NCBI RefSeq assembly: GCF_013302895.1
Contig: NZ_VJOK01000001.1
Location: forward strand, 5,718,109-5,765,850
Origin: Streptomyces albus subsp. chlorinus
GTDB lineage: Bacteria; Actinomycetota; Actinomycetes; Streptomycetales; Streptomycetaceae
DNA length: 47,742 bases
Direction: 5' to 3'
In this document: piece by piece, positions 43,812-47,742 of the stretch
How the letters are laid out: each line of letters starts with the position of its first letter
How positions within the stretch are numbered: the stretch's first letter is position 1
Program-made: the position numbers and the translations under genes
The notes under the pieces: model-generated
Databases searched by the model: none
What the model saw: the letters and a program-made list of their open reading frames with translations, nothing else
What the model was told of the DNA's origin: nothing

Positions 43812-45028
43812 CGCCGGAGAACACCCCCCACCCGCTCGGTACGGCCCCGCACGGGACCGCCCCGTCGGACACCCCGCTCGACCCGCGCACCGCGCCGGTG
43901 CCGCGCTACGGCTCCGGCTCCCTGTCCGACCTGCTGCCCTCCGTCGCCGCCGGGCTCGGCGTCCCCGGCATGACGGCGGGACTGCCCCTGGAACCCGCCG
44001 ACCGCGCCTGCGTCTTCCTGGTGGACGGCATGGGCTGGGAGGCGGTAAGAGCCCACCCCGACGAGGCGCCGTTCCTCACCTCGCTGCTGCCGAGTTCCGC
44101 GGGCGGCACGGGCCGCCCGATCACCTCCGGTTTCCCCTCCACCACGGCCACCTCGCTGGCCTCCGTCGGCACCGGACGCGTCCCCGGCGAACACGGGCTG
44201 CCCGGCTACACGGCGCTGGACCCGGCCACCGGGCAGATCATGAACCAGCTGCGCTGGCAGCCGTGGACCGACCCGCACGTGTGGCAGCCCTACCCCACCG
44301 TCTTCCAGCAGGCCGCGGCCGCGGGCATCGGCACCTGCCAGGTGACGGCACCGCACTTCGAGCACACCCCGCTCACCAAGATCGCCCTGTCCGGCGGCAC
44401 CTTCCTGGGCCGGATGGCCGCCGAGGACCGCATGGACCTGGCCGCCGAACGCCTCGCCGCCTCCGACCGCGCCCTCGTCTACACCTACTACGCGGAGCTG
44501 GACGGCAACGGGCACCGCTACGGCATGGACTCGGACGCCTGGCGCGGCCAGTTGATGTACGTGGACCGGCTCGCGCAGCGCCTCGCCGAGCAACTGCCGC
44601 CCCGCGCGGCGCTGTACATCACCGCCGACCACGGCATGGTGGACATCCCCGCACACCCCGGAGCCCGCTTCGACTTCGACGAGGACTGGGAACTGAGCGC
44701 CGGGGTCGCCCAGCTCGGCGGCGAGGGCCGGATGCGGCACGTCTACGCCGTCCCGGGCGCGGCCGGTGACGTGTACGCCGTCTGGCGCGAGGTGCTCGCG
44801 GACCAGGCGTGGGTGGCCACCCGCGAGGAGGCCGTCGAACTGGGCTGGTTCGGCCCCGCCGTGGAGCCGCGCGTGCGCGGCCGGCTCGGCGATGTCGTCG
44901 CCGCGATGCGCGACGATGTGGCGGTCGTCGCCACCCGGCGCGAGCCCAAGGAGTCCGAGCTGATCGGGATGCACGGTTCGGCGACCCCCGCCGAACAGCT
45001 CGTGCCGCTCCTGGAGGTCCGCACCTGA
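43808..45028 (+). CDS. alkaline phosphatase-superfamily nucleotide pyrophosphatase/phosphodiesterase
   Basis: A 406-residue two-metal phosphodiesterase. FLVDGMGWEAV holds the first metal Asp and FPSTTATSLASVGTG the nucleophilic Thr. ELDGNGHRYGMDSDAW holds Asp and His, TADHGMVD the Asp-His pair and GMHGS the last His. All ligands of the nucleotide pyrophosphatase group are present, so it should be active, probably on phosphodiester or pyrophosphate bonds of nucleotides. There is no clear signal peptide, so it may be cytoplasmic. Coupled to the DUF5998 gene by a 4-nt overlap. Confidence 0.88.
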   Translation: MTPENTPHPLGTAPHGTAPSDTPLDPRTAPVPRYGSGSLSDLLPSVAAGLGVPGMTAGLPLEPADRACVFLVDGMGWEAVRAHPDEAPFLTSLLPSSAGGTGRPITSGFPSTTATSLASVGTGRVPGEHGLPGYTALDPATGQIMNQLRWQPWTDPHVWQPYPTVFQQAAAAGIGTCQVTAPHFEHTPLTKIALSGGTFLGRMAAEDRMDLAAERLAASDRALVYTYYAELDGNGHRYGMDSDAWRGQLMYVDRLAQRLAEQLPPRAALYITADHGMVDIPAHPGARFDFDEDWELSAGVAQLGGEGRMRHVYAVPGAAGDVYAVWREVLADQAWVATREEAVELGWFGPAVEPRVRGRLGDVVAAMRDDVAVVATRREPKESELIGMHGSATPAEQLVPLLEVRT

Positions 45029-45060
45029 CGGCTCGCCGTCCCCCTCCCCGCCGCCCCCTA

Positions 45061-45071
45061 CCCCCCCCCCC
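45061..45071. repeat. run of 11 C in front of tdk
   Basis: An uninterrupted C11 tract lies in the gap before the thymidine kinase gene, 39 nt upstream of its start, inside a longer C-rich segment (45041-45086). Confidence 0.95.
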
Positions 45072-45110
45072 GCTCGTGTTCCCCCCGACGTGGAAAGGCC
45101 TCGAACCGCC

Positions 45111-45833
45111 ATGCCAGAGCTGGTGTTCTTCTCCGGAACGATGGACTGCGGGAAGAGCACGCTCGCCCTTCAGATCGAGCACAACCGCTCGGCACGCGGA
45201 CTGCAGGGCATGATCTTCACCCGGGACGACCGTGCGGGCACCGGCAGGCTCTCCTCCCGGCTCGGTCTGGTGGCCGAGGCCGTCGAGGTGGCCGAGGACC
45301 TCAACTTCCAGCAGCACCTGGTGCGGCACCTGACCGCCGGCGGGCGCACCGACTACGTCATCGTCGACGAGGCCCAGTTCCTCTCGCCCGAGCAGGTCGA
45401 ACAGCTCGCCCGTGTCGTGGACGAACTCGGCATCGACGTGTACGCGTTCGGCATCGCCACCGACTTCCGCACCCGTCTCTTCCCGGGCTCGCAGCGGCTG
45501 ATGGAGCTGGCCGACCGGCTGGAGACCCTCCAGGTCGAGGCGCTGTGCTGGTGCGGGGCGCGCGCCACCCACAACGCGCGGACGGTCGGCGGCCGGATGG
45601 TGGTCGAGGGAGCGCAGGTCGTCGTCGGCGACGTGGGCGAGCCCACCGGCGAGGTCGGCTACGAGGTGCTGTGCCGCCGCCACCACCGCAGGCGCCTCAC
45701 GGCGGCCGCGGCGGGCGCCGGGGCGCTCTCGCCCGACGTGCTGCCCGTCGACGAGCCCGCCGCGCCGCCGGGGCCGCCGGTGCCGCCCAGCCGTGGAGTC
45801 ACGACCGCGGCGCCACGGGCCGGATCACACTGA
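45111..45833 (+). CDS. tdk: thymidine kinase (type II)
   Basis: Phosphorylates thymidine to dTMP for salvage. The 240-residue protein opens with the P-loop FFSGTMDCGKSTLAL (residues 6-20), followed by the catalytic and Mg site VIVDEAQFL and FGIATDFRTRLFPGSQRLM. A zinc-binding tail provides CWCGARATHNAR and CRRHH, which differs from the standard CxxC pairs. The usual bacterial enzyme ends near residue 200; here about 40 extra Ala/Pro-rich residues follow. ATG 45111 has GGAAAGG 13-19 bases upstream; the frame is open from 45090. Its end overlaps the convergent VOC gene by 35 nt. Confidence 0.92.
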   Translation: MPELVFFSGTMDCGKSTLALQIEHNRSARGLQGMIFTRDDRAGTGRLSSRLGLVAEAVEVAEDLNFQQHLVRHLTAGGRTDYVIVDEAQFLSPEQVEQLARVVDELGIDVYAFGIATDFRTRLFPGSQRLMELADRLETLQVEALCWCGARATHNARTVGGRMVVEGAQVVVGDVGEPTGEVGYEVLCRRHHRRRLTAAAAGAGALSPDVLPVDEPAAPPGPPVPPSRGVTTAAPRAGSH

Positions 45834-46593
45834 AGTGCGCGCCCTCCGGGTCCGCCAGCGTCGCCAGGCGCCCGTACGGCGAGTCGTTCGGCGGCCGCAC
45901 CACGTGCCCGCCCAACTCGCCCGCGCGCCGGGCCACCGCATCCGGGTCCTCGACGGCGAAGTAGGTGCGCCAGTGCGGCCCCCGGTGTCGTGGCAGCGCG
46001 TCCCCCACCCCGTGGATACCGGCCACCGGGCGGCCGTCCGTGCACAGTGTCAGGTAGTCGAGGCCCGGCGCCTCGACGACCTCCGCGTCGTAACCGAACA
46101 CCGCCTGGTAGAACTTGACCACCAGGGCCGTCTCCCGGGTGACCAGCTCGAACCAGACCGGCGCCCCCCGCGTTCCCGGCGGGGCCGTCCCCAGGGCCGG
46201 GTACTGGGTGTCCTGCCAGATGCCGAACGGTGCGCCGTGTGGGTCGGAGACGATGGCCATCCGCCCGGCCGTCTCCGCGTCCAGCGGCCCCACCGCCACG
46301 GTCCCGCCGTACGAACGGACGCTGTCCGCCGTCTCGTCGGCGTCGGCGCTCGCCATGTACGGCAGCCACGCCACCGGCAGCTGTCTGCCCGCCGCCTTCT
46401 TCCCGAGCCCCGCCACCTCGTGGCCGCCCGCCACGGCCCGCACGTACGGGCCCAGCTGCTGCGGCCCGGCGCGGAACTCCCAGCCGAACAGGCCCTGGTA
46501 GAACTCCTTGCCGACATCCAGCCCGTGCACCATCAGGCTCGCCCACGCGGGCGCTCCGGGTGTGTGCCGTAGCCGAGTCGCTGCCTCCGTCAT
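45799..46593 (-). CDS. two-domain VOC (glyoxalase-like) protein
   Basis: A 264-residue protein with two vicinal-oxygen-chelate modules. The first starts GAPAWASLMVHGLDVGKEF and ends with VSDPHGAPFGIWQ. The second starts APVWFELVTRETALVVKFYQ and ends with LADPEGAHFSVI. It resembles the Streptomyces proteins annotated as hydroxylase-like or glyoxalase/bleomycin-resistance-like; the substrate is unknown. ATG 46593 is preceded by AAGGAG nine bases upstream on the minus strand, favouring it over GTG or ATG codons up to 46617. It is convergent with tdk and divergent from the sulfurtransferase gene. Confidence 0.87.
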   Translation of the reverse strand: MTEAATRLRHTPGAPAWASLMVHGLDVGKEFYQGLFGWEFRAGPQQLGPYVRAVAGGHEVAGLGKKAAGRQLPVAWLPYMASADADETADSVRSYGGTVAVGPLDAETAGRMAIVSDPHGAPFGIWQDTQYPALGTAPPGTRGAPVWFELVTRETALVVKFYQAVFGYDAEVVEAPGLDYLTLCTDGRPVAGIHGVGDALPRHRGPHWRTYFAVEDPDAVARRAGELGGHVVRPPNDSPYGRLATLADPEGAHFSVIRPVAPRS

Positions 46594-46822
46594 TCTGCTT
46601 CGCTCCTTGACCATCATCGATGCGGTCGTGCGGTGGAAGTGCTGCCCCGGCGTCCTTGCCGCGGCGTGGGGACTACGCGCTCAGTGCAGATGCTGTCACC
46701 ACCTGTCGTGCCGCGCTCCCCGGCCGCGCCGCTTTTCTCCGCTTCGGGCCGAGAATCCCCGATCCGTGTGCCCTGCCCCCCACCCCGGTCCGGCGGCGCC
46801 GCGACTGCGCGAAGATGGCGCC

Positions 46823-47677
46823 ATGACAGCCATCATCTCCGTACCCGAACTCGCGGGCGAGCTGGCCGCCGGCACCCCGCCCGTGCTGCTCGACGTGCGC
46901 TACGAGCCGGGCGGCCCTCCCGGCCTGCCGCGGTACCAGAAGGGGCACCTGCCCGGCGCCGTCTACATCGACCTGGAGAGCGAGCTGGCCGGCCCGGCCG
47001 GCGAGGGCACCGGCCGCCACCCCCTGCCGTCGCCCGGCGTCCTCGGAGCCGCGATGCGCCGCGCGGGTGTGACCGCCGGCCGCCCGGTCGTCGTCTACGA
47101 CGCCGGGGGAGCGGGCGGTGGCTGGGCGGCGGCCCGCTGCTGGTGGCTGCTGCGCTGGGCCGGGCACCCGGACGTCCGCGTGCTGGACGGCGGTCTGGCG
47201 GCATGGGAGGCCCACCACGAGGGCGAGGAACTCGACACGGGGACTCCGCACCCAGAGCCCGGCGACTTCACCCCCTCGCCGGGCGGCCTGCCCACCCTGG
47301 CCGCCGACGAGGCCGCCGCCCTGGCCCGCCGCGGGGTGCTCCTGGACGCCCGCGCCGCGGAGCGCTACCGCGGCGAGGTCGAGCCGCTGGACCCGGTGGC
47401 CGGGCACATCCCGGGCGCCGTCTGCGCCCCCACCACGGAGAACCTCACCGACGCGGGCACCTTCCGCTCCCCGCAGGCCCTCGCGGAGCGCTTCGAGGCG
47501 CTCGGGGCGGCGGCGGGCACGGAGGTCGGCGTCTACTGCGGCTCGGGCGTCTCGGCCGCCCAGGAAGTCCTCGCCCTGCACCTCGCGGGCATCGACGCGG
47601 CCCTCTACGTCGGCTCCTGGAGCGAGTGGAGCGCGGACCCACGCCGCCCGGTGGCCACGGGTCCCGAACGGGGCTGA
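46823..47677 (+). CDS. sulfurtransferase (two rhodanese domains)
   Basis: A 284-residue thiosulfate or 3-mercaptopyruvate sulfurtransferase. The first rhodanese domain (LLDVRYEPGG, GHLPGAVYIDLE) is inactive. The second (LLDARAAERYRG, GHIPGAVCAP) bears the catalytic Cys in VYCGSGVSAAQE; CGSG-V-[ST]-A is closer to the mercaptopyruvate type than the CRxGx[RT] of thiosulfate enzymes. It probably acts in cyanide detoxification or sulfur transfer. ATG 46823 is chosen by the family N-terminus; GAAGAT lies six bases upstream and may be a leaderless -10. The frame is open from 46508 but not conserved. Confidence 0.92.
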   Translation: MTAIISVPELAGELAAGTPPVLLDVRYEPGGPPGLPRYQKGHLPGAVYIDLESELAGPAGEGTGRHPLPSPGVLGAAMRRAGVTAGRPVVVYDAGGAGGGWAAARCWWLLRWAGHPDVRVLDGGLAAWEAHHEGEELDTGTPHPEPGDFTPSPGGLPTLAADEAAALARRGVLLDARAAERYRGEVEPLDPVAGHIPGAVCAPTTENLTDAGTFRSPQALAERFEALGAAAGTEVGVYCGSGVSAAQEVLALHLAGIDAALYVGSWSEWSADPRRPVATGPERG

Positions 47678-47687
47678 GGCGGTCGCG

Positions 47688-47720
47688 GCTCCTCCCCCGG
47701 CCGGGGGCCGGGGGAGGAGC
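47688..47720 (+). terminator. terminator of the sulfurtransferase gene
   Basis: GCTCCTCCCCCGG (47688-47700) pairs perfectly with CCGGGGGAGGAGC (47708-47720) around a 7-nt loop, 10 nt after the stop. Confidence 0.85.
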
Positions 47721-47742
47721 GAAGGACCGAGAAGGGGTGGAA

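Overview
The window is high-GC, densely coded DNA from an actinomycete, almost certainly a Streptomyces or a close relative. The evidence is a gene for the principal sigma factor HrdB with its long Lys/Ala-rich N-terminal half, a WhiH-type sporulation regulator directly upstream of it, a B12-dependent ribonucleotide reductase, a topoisomerase IV pair, and a PatA-type acetyltransferase with an N-terminal GNAT domain. From memory, the order nrdJ - rnhB - recQ-like - NUDIX - ABC - whiH - hrdB - protease - parE - parC follows the core chromosome of S. coelicolor, so this looks like conserved chromosome rather than an island. No tRNA, rRNA, insertion sequence, prophage or CRISPR array is visible.

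Layout. 1-3.1 kb: nrdJ, probably downstream of nrdR, with a strong terminator. 3.4-7.4 kb: a (+) run of a YdbC-like protein, a histidine phosphatase, an ADP-ribosylglycohydrolase, RNase HII and an unrecognised protein. 7.4-10.6 kb (-): a hypothetical protein and a RecQ helicase fused to a phosphoribosyltransferase-like domain, divergent from a DUF4192 gene (10.7-12.0 kb); two DnaA-box-like sequences lie between them. 12.0-17.1 kb: an NrtR-like NUDIX protein, a large ABC ATPase/permease fusion and whiH. 17.1-18.8 kb: repeat-rich DNA with no convincing gene, then hrdB. 21-25 kb: secreted trypsin-like protease, a small zinc-ribbon-like protein (-), parE. 25.2-30.7 kb: DUF485 protein plus solute symporter, convergent with a CitA-like histidine kinase and an iron-box-preceded, frameshifted sucrase/ferredoxin-like gene. 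31.2-35.5 kb: CobW-type GTPase and parC (-). 35.7-40.3 kb: paired M16 peptidases, a ydaO (c-di-AMP) riboswitch with an M23 peptidase, and HPr (-). 40.4-47.7 kb: patA-like acetyltransferase, DUF5998, phosphodiesterase, thymidine kinase, VOC protein (-), sulfurtransferase.

How the genes relate. DNA and nucleotide metabolism recurs (NrdJ, RNase HII, RecQ, topoisomerase IV, thymidine kinase), and so does NAD/ADP-ribose chemistry (ADP-ribosylglycohydrolase, NUDIX/NrtR). Developmental and cell-wall control is represented by WhiH, HrdB and the riboswitch-controlled M23 peptidase. Carbon and acetyl metabolism is represented by the symporter, HPr and PatA. Many genes start 6-7 nt after a TANNNT hexamer with no Shine-Dalgarno, suggesting leaderless mRNAs.

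The most notable signals are (i) an iron box overlapping the -10 of a leaderless sucrase/ferredoxin-like gene that is broken by a frameshift at a G5 run, (ii) a perfect inverted repeat beside a sigma-WhiG-like -10 upstream of whiH, (iii) the RecQ-phosphoribosyltransferase fusion with DnaA-like boxes at its divergent promoter, and (iv) several lineage-looking low-complexity insertions (WhiH, ABC protein, DUF485, CobW). I did not see a clearly new multi-gene system.
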